Positions 1 through 9,201 of a stretch of DNA of 46,792 bases are shown here, piece after piece. Positions within the stretch are counted from its first letter, which is position 1, and every line of letters begins with the position of its first letter. The notes under the pieces were generated by a model. It made no database searches. It was not told where the DNA came from and saw only the letters and a list, made by a program, of their open reading frames with translations. The translations under genes and the position numbers were made by a program. This stretch comes from Kiritimatiellia bacterium (GTDB taxonomy: Bacteria > Verrucomicrobiota > Kiritimatiellia > CAIQIC01 > Lenti-01): positions 1 to 46,792 of the forward strand of contig JAFXQI010000046.1 of the NCBI GenBank assembly GCA_017527155.1. Reading direction: 5' to 3'.

Positions 1-480
1 CGGGGACGGCGCCGCCGGGGCCGGCGCCGGTGCGGGCGCCGGAGCCGGAGCCGGGGCGGGGGCGGCGGCGGGCGCGGCGGGTTCCTCGGGGACGATGTCG
101 TCGACGATTTCCTTGAGGATGGTGGAGTAGCCCTTGCCTTCCTGCATGTCGGTGCCGACGTTGCCCATGGCCTGCGCGGCTTCTTCCTGGCGGGAGGCGT
201 CTTCCATCACGAAGACCGTCGAGCCGATCTGGATGCGGTCGCCCGCCTTGATCTCGGCCGTGTCTTCGACGCGTTCGCCGTTGACGTAGGTGCCGTTGCG
301 GGACTTCAAATCCTTCAGGTAGAACTTGCCGTCGGAAAGCCGGATGCCGCAGTGGACGCGGGAGACCTTGTCGTCCAGCAGCGGGATGTCGGCCTCGCGG
401 GAACGCCCGATGGAGAGGGGTTCGGTGGTCAGCTCGATGTCCTTCGGGATGCCGAGTTTGTTGACGTAGCGCAGATGCAT
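1..480 (-). CDS. FHA-domain protein, C-terminus cut by window edge
   Basis: Reading frame open from ATG at 480 to the window edge (160 codons seen). Residues about 1-95 form a forkhead-associated domain: the SIGRSREADI stretch (GR-S core), the VSRVHCGI stretch (S-x-x-H phosphopeptide-binding core) and LKSRNGTYVNG (N-G-T-x-V-N-G) are all present. After a short acidic helix (about 115-135) it enters an Ala/Pro repeat linker, which probably connects to a second domain outside the window. FHA domains bind phosphothreonine peptides, so a Ser/Thr kinase partner is expected, but none is visible. A ribosome site (AAAGGAA) lies about 10 bp before the ATG. It follows the epimerase gene by 23 bp and is probably the last visible gene of the exosortase operon. 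Confidence 0.9.
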   Translation of the reverse strand, partial: MHLRYVNKLGIPKDIELTTEPLSIGRSREADIPLLDDKVSRVHCGIRLSDGKFYLKDLKSRNGTYVNGERVEDTAEIKAGDRIQIGSTVFVMEDASRQEEAAQAMGNVGTDMQEGKGYSTILKEIVDDIVPEEPAAPAAAPAPAPAPAPAPAPAPAAPSP

Positions 481-503
481 GGCGGGTTCCTTTCGTGGGT
501 TGA

Positions 504-1474
<971 letters not shown>

Positions 1475-1478
<4 letters not shown>

Positions 1479-2272
1479 GGCGTTTCGTCCTTTTCTGTCA
1501 AAGGGGTGGGGCCGGCCTCGGCGTCCTCCGGCACGAGCAGGAGCGGATGGAGGGCGGCGGCGAAGTTGGCGATCTGCTGGAGGTGGGCGTCGCTGCCGGG
1601 GTCGCGCGGAGCGGAGAGCGCGATGTAGGCCCAGCGGTGGGAGACGCCGCGGAGGACGCGGTCGGTGGCCATCCAGACCATGCGCTGGACGTGGGACGCG
1701 GTCTCGCGCCCCTTGCCGACGAACCAGTAGGCGTAGTAGATGGTTTCGGTGCGCCCGTCGGCGCCGGTGCGGTTCATGTCCAGCACCATCACGTCCAGCG
1801 GCTCGCGCCCCCCGCCGAGCGGGATGCGCAGGAGCGTGTCGTTGACGATTTCGTACCCGGCCGCCGTCATGCACACCTGCGGACGGTGGATGCTGGAGCG
1901 GTCGTTGCCGCTGAGGACGATCGACGCGTGGACGGGCGCGGCGCCGTCGCGCAGGTAGTACTTGCGGACCAGCCCCGTGTCCGCCGGGAGCATCCGCTTC
2001 TCCGCGTGGTTCATGTACTGCAGCGGCTTGCCGCAGGCCGGGCACGGCGTCCCCGGCGGAACGTCCACGCAGACGCGCGCGCAGAGCTCGTCGGGGCAGT
2101 TGACCAGGTCGTGCCCGGTCCAGCCGGCGACGCGCTCCGGCAGGGCGAGCACGATGCCCGCCTCGTCGGAGTCCGCCACGCCGGTCCTGTTGACCATGAA
2201 CCAGCCGGCGACCGCCAGGACCGCGACTACGAAGAGACGCGCGGCAAGAAGATGTTTTTGGCTTTTGTCCAT
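1475..2272 (-). CDS. EpsI-like exosortase-associated protein (DUF3485)
   Basis: 265 residues. One N-terminal membrane segment (about residues 9-26, [20 protein letters not shown]) is followed by an exported domain with the HRPQVCM motif, the counterpart of the HRPxxCYP motif of EpsI/DUF3485 proteins. In this family the domain is found fused to, or directly behind, exosortases. A feature I do not know from the family is a five-cysteine insert at about residues 57-79 ([11 protein letters not shown], then CPACG), which looks like a metal or disulfide knot. The ATG at 2272 lies inside the exosortase gene (46-bp overlap); later starts would remove the membrane segment. The stop overlaps the epimerase start. 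The biochemical role of EpsI is not settled. Confidence 0.85.
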
Positions 2273-3192
2273 GTCGATGCCCAGTCCATGTTCAGCGCGC
2301 GGTCCAGCAGCAGGACCAGCGCGATGCTGATCAGGAAAATCGGATACCCCGAGTAATCGTGCCAGAGCCCCATCGCCAGCTCCTGCCCCCAGAAGCGCGC
2401 CACCACCACCACCAGCACGATGCGGCACACGTTCGCGACGATCGCCACCGGGATGCTCAGCAGAAACAGCGCCCACTTCTTCCACTGCGTCTTCTGGCTG
2501 TACCACGCGTAGAAGGCGATCAGCGCCGTCATCGCCAGCAGCGACCGCAACCCGCTGCATTCCGGCGCCACGTTGAAGCTGTTGCCGTCCGCCGCGTAGA
2601 GGCCCGAGCCGACCCGCTCCACCGCGATGCCGATGCCGTTGAGCGTCCACGCCGCCATCTTCGTCGCGAAGATGCGCAGCGGCGACGTCATGCTGTCGAT
2701 GAAGTTCAGCGGAATCGCGAGGACAAGATAGGCGCATGGGAAAATCGTCAGTTTCGCCACTTCCCACCCATACATCAGGAACGGCAACCCCCACAGCACC
2801 CCGATCAGCCCTGCCGCCGAGATGCGCGGCTGCTGCGCCAGCACCCCCACCCAGTGCAAAAGCAGCCCCGCCAGGAGCGGCAGCGCCCCGAGCCAATCCA
2901 CCCGCTTCGGCGCCGCCGCGAGCTTCTTCCGCTGCATCCAGAGCGCGAGCAGCGACGCCAGCGGCAGGAACATGCAGTACGCGAAATCATTGACCCACCG
3001 GCTCTTCAGCCACAGGAACAGCGAATTCCGGCACGTCGCCACCTCCTGGCTGTTCCCGTGCAGGTGGAAGAGGAAAAACAGCTCCCCGCACACCACCGCC
3101 CAGAACGCCAATTCCGTCCACGCGCCCCGTCCGAGTCCCGACCACCGGAACCCGCCGAGCCACTTGCCGAAACTGGAATCGCTTTTCTGCAT
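2227..3192 (-). CDS. xrt: Exosortase (cysteine transpeptidase of the PEP-CTERM system)
   Basis: 321 residues, mostly hydrophobic with about eight membrane segments. The exosortase catalytic triad is visible: Cys212 in APECSGLRS, Arg257 in NVCRIV and His278 in LWHDYSGYP. Exosortases cleave short C-terminal sorting signals (PEP-CTERM and variants) at the outer side of the inner membrane and pass the protein on to the cell surface. Start choice: ATG 3192 follows a -10 box (3200-3205) by 7 bp. The other in-frame ATG at 3204 lies within that -10 box, so it is unlikely to be used. No protein with an obvious PEP-CTERM tail is coded in the window. The subfamily (xrtA, xrtD and so on) cannot be fixed by eye. 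Confidence 0.92.
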   Translation of the reverse strand: MQKSDSSFGKWLGGFRWSGLGRGAWTELAFWAVVCGELFFLFHLHGNSQEVATCRNSLFLWLKSRWVNDFAYCMFLPLASLLALWMQRKKLAAAPKRVDWLGALPLLAGLLLHWVGVLAQQPRISAAGLIGVLWGLPFLMYGWEVAKLTIFPCAYLVLAIPLNFIDSMTSPLRIFATKMAAWTLNGIGIAVERVGSGLYAADGNSFNVAPECSGLRSLLAMTALIAFYAWYSQKTQWKKWALFLLSIPVAIVANVCRIVLVVVVARFWGQELAMGLWHDYSGYPIFLISIALVLLLDRALNMDWASTWTKAKNIFLPRVSS

Positions 3193-3199
3193 CCCCTCC

Positions 3200-3229
3200 A
3201 CCATACCCCATCCCCCTCCCCCCTTGCAA
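3200..3229 (-). promoter_or_regulatory. Promoter of exosortase operon, leaderless
   Basis: TTGCAA (3224-3229), 18-bp spacer, TATGGT (3200-3205), then 7 bp to the ATG at 3192. The transcript should begin at or next to the start codon. The distance and box pattern recur at six other genes here. Confidence 0.6.
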
Positions 3230-3311
3230 CCGCCTTTTCCGCGCCGCCGCCGCCGGCGGCGGCATCTCCCGCCGGAAGACGGCAACCGGGATTCCAACGG
3301 CTGGATGCTTT

Positions 3312-3431
3312 TTCCAATGATTGGAAAAAAAGTTTCCAATGATTGGAAAAATTCCGTCGTTTTTTCCAATGATTGGAAAAATATTTCAGCAATTTTCCAA
3401 TGATTGGAAAAAAGTTTTCCAATGGTTGGAA
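3312..3431. repeat. Array of five 15-bp palindromes TTCCAATGATTGGAA
   Basis: Five copies at 3312-3326, 3334-3348, 3364-3378, 3395-3409 and 3417-3431 (the last has G for A after the centre), each flanked by A/T tracts in otherwise GC-rich DNA. Centre-to-centre distances are 22, 30, 31 and 22 bp, close to two or three helical turns. The array lies between the divergent promoters of the exosortase operon and the parvulin gene. It probably holds protein-binding sites; the protein is unknown. The rest of the 3193-3655 intergenic stretch holds only those promoters. Confidence 0.85.
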
Positions 3432-3578
3432 AAACCGGAGCGGCCGCGGAGGGAATCGGATACATCGGAGTTTGTCCTTTCTCCCCGGCGGGGACAACGG
3501 CACCAATTCCCAGAATAGCTTATCCAAAGTCGCAATCCCCTCCTGCGCCCTCCATTTCCTCCCGTCCCCGATTGGGAC

Positions 3579-3606
3579 TTGCATTCCGCCCCGAGTGATG
3601 GAAAAT
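3579..3606 (+). promoter_or_regulatory. Probable promoter of parvulin lipoprotein gene
   Basis: TTGCAT (3579-3584), 16-bp spacer, GAAAAT (3601-3606). The leader of about 43 nt carries GGAG at 3647, five bases before the ATG. Confidence 0.4.
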
Positions 3607-3655
3607 GGCGCGCGAACCTGACGGCCCCCGCGCCGTCCACCCCATTGGAGAAACG

Positions 3656-4753
3656 ATGATGAAAAAACTTCTGCTGACCGCCCTCGCCCTGCTCCTCGCG
3701 CTGGGCCTTTCCGCGTGCAAGGACAAGGCCGCCAAGGTCGTCAACCCCGAAGAACGGGATTGGTCGAACAAGGACATCGTGATCTGGGTCGACGAATCCG
3801 GCATCCCGCTCGGCGAACTCCGCTCCGAGATGCACCGCCAGATGCTCCACATGCCGCAGGGCCTCTCGGAGGACCAGACCAAGGCCTACCAGGCCCGCGC
3901 CACCCAGATTTCCATCGAGAACCTCATCGTGCGCCGCCTGCTCGAACGCGAACTGGACCGCTCCGGCATCCTGATTCCGCAGAGCGAGGTGGACGAGGCC
4001 AAGAAGGTCCTCGAAGCCGGCCTCGGCGAGGGCCGCACGCTCACGATGCTGATCGCGGAAGTCAACCTGCCGATGGACGTCCTGGAGGCGAACCTCCGCC
4101 TGGACCTCTTCAAGAACAAGGTCCTCTCGAACGAATTCGCGACCGCCTGGGCCGCCATCACCGACGACTACGCGAAGACCTACTACGACGAGCATCCCGA
4201 CGAGTTCACGCAGCCCGCGGGCCGCTTCGCCTCGCACATCCTCATCCGCGTCCCGCAGGATGCCGACGACATGGCCCGCATGAAGGCCCGCAACAAGGCG
4301 GAAGAAGTCCGCAAGGCCCTCCTCGAAGGCGCCGACTTCGCGCAGCTGGCCGCGACGTCCTCCGAATGCGCGAGCCGCACCCGCGGCGGCGATCTCGGCT
4401 TCATCCCGCGCGGCCGCGAAGCCCCGGCCTTCGAGGAAGCGGTCTATTCGCAGCCCATCGGCCAGATCGGCGCCGTCGTCGAATCCCCCGTCGGCTACCA
4501 CGTCATCAAGGTCACCCGCGAGCAGGAAGAGCGCCTGGTGCCCTTCGAGGAAGTCCGCCAGACGCTGGTCAACGGCCTCAAGCGCCGCGAGCAGCAGCGC
4601 ATCATCGCCGAGTTCATCAAGGGACTCCGCGAGAAATCCCTCATCCGCTTCGACGGTCCCCTCGCCCCGCAGCAGAACGCGGACCAGCCCGCCTCCACCG
4701 ACGCCGCCCCGGCGGAAGACGCCCCCGCGGCCCCCGCGGAGGGCGAAGGCTGA
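3656..4753 (+). CDS. Parvulin-type peptidyl-prolyl isomerase lipoprotein (SurA/PrsA-like)
   Basis: 365 residues. A lipoprotein signal (MMKKLLLT to LSAC) puts the mature N-terminus at Cys21, so it is anchored to a membrane on the exported side. Residues about 40-180 are a helical SurA/PrsA-like chaperone region. Residues about 188-290 are a parvulin domain with SHILIRV, GADFAQLAATSS, GGDLGFIPRG and PVGYHVIKV, which are typical of the fold. The tail after about residue 335 is Ala/Pro/Glu-rich and disordered. It should help secreted or outer-membrane proteins fold. The start at 3656 is set by GGAG five bases upstream; a second ATG at 3659 is also possible. A strong hairpin terminator follows. 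Confidence 0.93.
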   Translation: MMKKLLLTALALLLALGLSACKDKAAKVVNPEERDWSNKDIVIWVDESGIPLGELRSEMHRQMLHMPQGLSEDQTKAYQARATQISIENLIVRRLLERELDRSGILIPQSEVDEAKKVLEAGLGEGRTLTMLIAEVNLPMDVLEANLRLDLFKNKVLSNEFATAWAAITDDYAKTYYDEHPDEFTQPAGRFASHILIRVPQDADDMARMKARNKAEEVRKALLEGADFAQLAATSSECASRTRGGDLGFIPRGREAPAFEEAVYSQPIGQIGAVVESPVGYHVIKVTREQEERLVPFEEVRQTLVNGLKRREQQRIIAEFIKGLREKSLIRFDGPLAPQQNADQPASTDAAPAEDAPAAPAEGEG

Positions 4754-4774
4754 CCCCCGCGCCGACCGCGCGGC

Positions 4775-4808
4775 GGCGGCGGACCGAGACGTCCGCCGCC
4801 TTCTTTTT
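4775..4808 (+). terminator. Rho-independent terminator
   Basis: Perfect 10-bp stem (GGCGGCGGAC at 4775-4784, GTCCGCCGCC at 4791-4800), 6-base loop, then TTCTTTTT. It lies 21 bp past the parvulin stop codon. Confidence 0.9.
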
Positions 4809-4924
4809 GCGCGCGGGCGGGAAGAGGAAGCGGCTGGGAAACCGAGGACGGACAATGGTGAGAAGCGCATTGCCCCATCGCATCCGCGCGAGCCGGACGC
4901 ATTGCATGGACGTCCCACGGGCGC

Positions 4925-5018
4925 GGCGGGCAGGGGACTGCCCGCCCTACCCGGGTCCCGCTTGGAAAACGCATTCCCCGCGCGAAGCCCGGGCAGGGCG
5001 GCGAGTCCCTTCGCCGCC
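4925..5018. repeat. Two REP-like GC hairpins
   Basis: Hairpin one is 4925-4946 (GGCGGGCAG, loop GGGA, CTGCCCGCC); hairpin two is 4997-5018 (GGCGGCGA, loop, TCGCCGCC). Both belong to a family flanked by CTACCC/GGGTAG that recurs at 30477-30831. They fill the 346-bp gap between the parvulin terminator and the helicase; nothing else is seen there. Confidence 0.8.
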
Positions 5019-5099
5019 GGGTGCATGGCGGGCCGCTCCCCGTGTCCGTTTTGCGCGGATGCGGCCCCCGGCCATTTGCCCGCCGCCGGAGGCCCTCCC

Positions 5100-7124
5100 T
5101 TGATCGCGCCGGTACAGATGCCCGGCCTGGCCAGCGACCGCCCCCTCCGCGAACTCGCCGCGATGGCCTTCGCGCAGCTGAGCGGCAGCGCGCCGCCCGC
5201 CGCCGACGGCTTCGCCTACGAATCCCGTCCCCAGCAGCTGGAGATGGCGGCGGCGGTGGCGGACGTGCTGGAGGAGGACGGTTCCCTCCTCGCCGAAGCC
5301 GGCACCGGCGTCGGCAAGAGCCTCGCCTACCTCATCCCGCTCCTCCTCCACGCCAAGCGCGGCAACCGCCGCGTCATGGTATCGACCCACACCATCTCCC
5401 TCCAGGAGCAGCTGCTCGGCAAGGACCTCCCCCTCCTGCGCGAGCGCCTCGGCTGGGACTTCCGCGCCGTCCTCGTCAAGGGCCGCGCCAACTACCTCTG
5501 CCTCCGCCGCCTCGCCCGCGCCCGCAGCGCCCAGCGCGAACTCTTCGCCGACGACCGCTCCGAGCAGCTCGCCCGCATCCGCCGATGGGCCCAGACCACC
5601 ACCGACGGCTCCCTCCAGGACTTCGCCGACCGCCGCCCCGCGCGCGACGTATGGCTCGCCGTCTGCGCCGAACACGGCAACTGCCTCGGCCCCAAGTGCC
5701 CCGAGCACTCCCGCTGCTTCTTCCAGCGCGCCCGCCGCGCGATGAACGACGCCGAACTGCTCGTCGCCAACCACCACATCGTCTTCTCCGACCTCGCCCT
5801 GCGCCGCGAAGGGGCGTCCTTCCTGCCCGACGTCGACGCGCTGGTGCTCGACGAAGCCCATACCGTCGAGGACGCCGCCACCGACCACTTCGGCATCCGC
5901 CTCTCCGCCCGCTCCTTCGAGTACTGGCTCCGGCGCCTCTTCGTGCCCTCCACCGGCAAGGGCCTCCTCGGCCTCCTCCACGCCGGCGAAGCCGCCCACG
6001 CCGTCATGCGCCTCTGGGACGAAGTCTCCGAGTTCTTCCGCCGCGTCCCCTCCGCCGCCGGATTCGCCCCCGACGCCCCCCATCTGGTCCTCTCCGCCCC
6101 CCTCGGCATCGAATCCGGCCTCTGGGGCATCTGGGATACCCTCTCCGGCGAACTGTCCCGCCTCATCGCCTCCGTCCAGGAGAGCGACGAAGACTCCTGC
6201 GCCGAACTCCGCATGCTCCGCGCCCAGGGCGCCGCGCTCATGGAAGAACTCACCGTCTTCCTCGGCCAGACCGCCGGCGACCAGGTCTACTGGCTCGAAC
6301 GCGACCCCTCCACCCGCCTCGTCGAACTCCACTCCGCGCCCGTCGAAGTCGCCCCCATCCTGCGCAAATCCCTGTTCGGCGCCTATCCCACCGTCGTCAT
6401 GACCAGCGCCACCCTGGCCGTCCGCGGCAAGCTCGACTACTTCCGCGACCGCATCGGCGCCGACGAACCCGCCGCCCGCCTGCTGTGCCTCGGCTCCCCC
6501 TTCGACCACGCCCTCCAGATGCGCCTGCACGTCGCGGCCAACGCGCCCGATCCCATGCGGCAGGAAGACGCCTACACCGACGCCGTCGCCCGCGGCATCC
6601 TCCAGTGGGTCCGGCGCACCGACGGACGCGCCTTCGCCCTCTTCACGAGCGACAAGATGATGAAGCGCACCGCCGCCGCCGTCCGCCGCACCCTGGCCGA
6701 CGAAGGCTTCGTCCTCTACGTCCAGGGCGAAGGCCAGTCCAACCGCCACATGCTCGACGCCTACCGCCGCCGCGCCGGCCGCAAATGCGTCCTCTTCGGC
6801 CTCACCAGCTTCTGGATGGGGGTCGACGTCCGCGGCGACGCCCTTTCCAACGTCATCATCACGCGCCTGCCCTTCGCGGTCCCCGACCACCCCGTCACCG
6901 CCGCCCGCCTCCAGCGCATCAAGGACAACGGCGGCAGTCCCTTCCACGACTACTCCCTCCCGGAAGCCGTCCTCAAGTTCCGCCAGGGCTTCGGCCGCCT
7001 CCTCCGCTCCGCGACCGACACCGGCGTCGTGGTCGTCCTCGACTCCCGCCTCCTCAAGAAACCCTACGGCCGCACCTTCCTCTCCTCCCTCCCCGACTGC
7101 CCCGTCGAACCCTTCGACATCTGA
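5100..7124 (+). CDS. dinG: DinG/XPD-family ATP-dependent DNA helicase with Fe-S cluster
   Basis: 674 residues from the proposed TTG start. Superfamily 2 helicase motifs: Walker A AGTGVGKS (about residue 68), STHTISLQ, DEAH box LDEAHTVED (about 251), MTSATL, and motif VI QGFGRLLRS near the end. Four cysteines between Walker A and the DEAH box (NYLCLRR, then CAEHGNC, KCPEHSRC) match the 4Fe-4S pocket of XPD/DinG helicases. The family unwinds DNA 5' to 3' with roles in R-loop, G-quadruplex and damage processing. TTG 5100 is chosen because GGAGG lies 7 bp upstream; ATG 5118 has no such site. The frame is open further upstream, but only through REP repeats. The name dinG versus yoaA cannot be separated by eye. 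Confidence 0.9.
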   Translation: MIAPVQMPGLASDRPLRELAAMAFAQLSGSAPPAADGFAYESRPQQLEMAAAVADVLEEDGSLLAEAGTGVGKSLAYLIPLLLHAKRGNRRVMVSTHTISLQEQLLGKDLPLLRERLGWDFRAVLVKGRANYLCLRRLARARSAQRELFADDRSEQLARIRRWAQTTTDGSLQDFADRRPARDVWLAVCAEHGNCLGPKCPEHSRCFFQRARRAMNDAELLVANHHIVFSDLALRREGASFLPDVDALVLDEAHTVEDAATDHFGIRLSARSFEYWLRRLFVPSTGKGLLGLLHAGEAAHAVMRLWDEVSEFFRRVPSAAGFAPDAPHLVLSAPLGIESGLWGIWDTLSGELSRLIASVQESDEDSCAELRMLRAQGAALMEELTVFLGQTAGDQVYWLERDPSTRLVELHSAPVEVAPILRKSLFGAYPTVVMTSATLAVRGKLDYFRDRIGADEPAARLLCLGSPFDHALQMRLHVAANAPDPMRQEDAYTDAVARGILQWVRRTDGRAFALFTSDKMMKRTAAAVRRTLADEGFVLYVQGEGQSNRHMLDAYRRRAGRKCVLFGLTSFWMGVDVRGDALSNVIITRLPFAVPDHPVTAARLQRIKDNGGSPFHDYSLPEAVLKFRQGFGRLLRSATDTGVVVVLDSRLLKKPYGRTFLSSLPDCPVEPFDI

Positions 7125-7134
7125 GCCCTCCCCC

Positions 7135-7201
7135 CTGTCGGAGCGCGGGCGGCCCGCCCGCTTTCCCCTCCCACATTCCCGCCCGCAGGGCGCACCGCTC
7201 C
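7135..7201. repeat. Dispersed 67-bp repeat after a stop codon, copy 1
   Basis: Starts CTGTCGGAGCGCGGGCGGCC and ends GCAGGGCGCACCGCTCC, with an inner GGGCGG/CCGCCC dyad. It begins 10 bp after the helicase stop. A close copy lies 6 bp after the stop of the second CNNM gene (12822-12887), and a decayed copy is at 46324-46392. Confidence 0.85.
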
Positions 7202-7287
7202 CCCCCCCCTTCCTGACGGCGGGCTGTCAGCCCGCCGCCCCCCGTCCCGCCCGCCCCGCCGTCGCCCCGCATCTTTTCACTTGCCAC

Positions 7288-7316
7288 TTGCATTTCCCCC
7301 CGTTTTCGCCATTCTC
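7288..7316 (+). promoter_or_regulatory. Promoter of mutL, leaderless
   Basis: TTGCAT (7288-7293), 17 bp, ATTCTC (7311-7316) or CATTCT one base earlier, then 7 bp to the GTG start at 7324. No Shine-Dalgarno site is present. Confidence 0.5.
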
Positions 7317-7323
7317 TCCCCTC

Positions 7324-9201
7324 GTGAGCGCCCCTCCCTCCAGCCCCGCCATCCGCCTGCTCCCCGACGCCGTGATCAACCAGATCGCCGCCGGCGAAGT
7401 CGTCGAGCGTCCCGCCTCTGTCCTCAAGGAGCTGGTGGAGAACTCCCTCGACGCGGGCGCGCGGCACATCGACGTCGAAGCCGACGGCGGCGGCGCCCGC
7501 ATGCTCCGCATACGCGACGACGGCTGCGGCATGGACCGCGACAACGCCCTCCTCTCCCTCGAACGCCATGCCACGAGCAAACTGCGCGCCCTCTCCGACC
7601 TCGACACGATCGCCACGATGGGCTTCCGCGGCGAAGCCCTGGCGGCCATTTCCGCCGTGTCGCAGTTCACGATGGTGACCCAGCGCGCGGGCGACCCCGC
7701 CGGCACCGAGATCCAGGTCAACGGCGGCTCCATCGCCGACGTACGCGACGCCGGCGCCCCGCCCGGCACCGAAATCACCGTGCGGAACCTCTTCTACAAC
7801 GTCCCCGCCCGCCGCAAGTTCCTGCGTTCCGCCGCGACCGAGTTCACCCACATCCGCCACGCCTTCACGCTGGAGGCGCTGGCGCATCCCGACGTCGAAT
7901 TCACCCTCACCGCCGACGGCGAAACCCTCCACCGCCTTCCCGCGGCCCCGACCCTGCTCGACCGCGTCCGCGACCTCTACGGCCGCGAACTCGCCTCCCA
8001 CCTGCGCGAAGTCCGCCACGCTTCGGGGGCCGTCTCCATCGGCGGCCTGGCGGGCCTGCCGCCGTTCAGCCGGATGGACCGCGAATGGCAGGTCGTGATG
8101 ATCAACGGCCGCCCCTCCGGCTCCCCGGTCATCAACTACGCCATCCAGACCGCCTACCGCGAGACCCTTCCCGGCGGCCGCTACGCCCCCCTCTTCCTGC
8201 AGATCGCCCTGCCCGCCGACCAAGTCGACGTCAACGTCCATCCGGCCAAGAAGGAAGTCCGCTTCCGCCATCCCACCGAAGTCCGCGACATCATCGTCGA
8301 AGCCCTCCGCCTGGCGATCGGCGGCTCCCCGCGCGAGCCCGCCCGCCCCATCGGCGAGTGGCGCCGCCGCGACGAAAAACCCGCCTACCCCGCCCCCTTC
8401 CCTCCCCCCCCTCCCCCCACCCCTGTCCCCGTTCCGCCGGGGCCGGCCCCGTCCGCCCCCCTCCCGCCCCCTCCCACCTTTTCCATCCAAACCGGCCTCG
8501 ACCTCCCGCCCGCCCCTCCTCCCGCCCCCTCCCCGTCCCCCGCCCCCCCTGTCCCCGTTCCGCAGGGGGCGCCCCCGTCCGCCCCCACCCCCACCCCCTC
8601 CCCCGTCCCTCCCCCCTCCACCCCCTGGTCCACCTTCCACATCCTCGGCCGCACCGGCCCCTACGCCGTCCTCTCGACCCCCGACGGCCTGGTCATCCTC
8701 GACCCCCGCTCCGCGCACGAACGCATCCTCTACGAGCGCATGCTCGCCGCCGCGACCGCGGGCGCCGTCCCCTCCCAGGGCCTCCTCCCGCCCGTCCCGG
8801 TGACCCTGTCCCCCACCCAGCACAACACCCTCCTGCGCCACCTTCCGACCCTGCGCGACATGGGCTTCGGCCTGAGCGAATTCGGCAGCGGCACCCTGCT
8901 GCTCGACGCCCTCCCCGCGGACCTTCCCCCCTCCGCGCCGCCGGCGGAACTCCTCTCCGACCTGGCCGACGCCCTGGCCCAGTCCGGCCGCACGGCGGCC
9001 CGCGACTGGGCGCGCCCGCTGATTGCCGAACGCGCCAGCCGCCTCGCCGTCGCCCGCGAACAACCCCTGACCGACCTCGAACTCGAGACCCTGGTCCGCG
9101 ACCTCTCCCGCACCGAGATGCCCTACACCTCCCCCCGCGGCAAACCCACCGTCATCCTGACCCCCCTCCGCGAACTCCACCGCAAATTCGGCCGCGAATG
9201 A
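7324..9201 (+). CDS. mutL: DNA mismatch repair protein MutL
   Basis: 625 residues. The N-terminal GHKL ATPase is complete: NQIAAGEVVERP, KELVENSLDAG, DDGCGM, TMGFRGEALAAI; then the transducer domain with NVHPAKKEVRF. Residues about 350-440 are a long Pro-rich linker. The C-terminal dimerisation domain (about 440-625) starts at STFHILGRTG. The nuclease motif DQHAxxExxxxE reads DPRSAHERILYE (residues 460-471), so the metal-binding His is Arg, and the CPHGRP-type motif reads SPRGKP (603-608). The endonuclease site therefore looks lost. GTG 7324 is set by the promoter 7 bp upstream; the frame also has TTG at 7288, but that is the -35 box. Its stop overlaps the next gene (ATGA). Confidence 0.95.
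   Translation: MSAPPSSPAIRLLPDAVINQIAAGEVVERPASVLKELVENSLDAGARHIDVEADGGGARMLRIRDDGCGMDRDNALLSLERHATSKLRALSDLDTIATMGFRGEALAAISAVSQFTMVTQRAGDPAGTEIQVNGGSIADVRDAGAPPGTEITVRNLFYNVPARRKFLRSAATEFTHIRHAFTLEALAHPDVEFTLTADGETLHRLPAAPTLLDRVRDLYGRELASHLREVRHASGAVSIGGLAGLPPFSRMDREWQVVMINGRPSGSPVINYAIQTAYRETLPGGRYAPLFLQIALPADQVDVNVHPAKKEVRFRHPTEVRDIIVEALRLAIGGSPREPARPIGEWRRRDEKPAYPAPFPPPPPPTPVPVPPGPAPSAPLPPPPTFSIQTGLDLPPAPPPAPSPSPAPPVPVPQGAPPSAPTPTPSPVPPPSTPWSTFHILGRTGPYAVLSTPDGLVILDPRSAHERILYERMLAAATAGAVPSQGLLPPVPVTLSPTQHNTLLRHLPTLRDMGFGLSEFGSGTLLLDALPADLPPSAPPAELLSDLADALAQSGRTAARDWARPLIAERASRLAVAREQPLTDLELETLVRDLSRTEMPYTSPRGKPTVILTPLRELHRKFGRE

Noticed and set aside
3312-3431. CRISPR array
   Set aside because: Units are 15-bp perfect palindromes with 7-16 bp A/T-rich gaps that are not unique spacers, and no cas gene is present.
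3193-3465. N-terminal extension of exosortase reading through the palindromes from 3465
   Set aside because: The added residues are repeat-coded and Arg/Gly tracts; a promoter lies directly before ATG 3192.
4902-5099. Longer DinG start at 4902
   Set aside because: The extension is coded by REP hairpins; TTG 5100 has GGAGG at the right distance.
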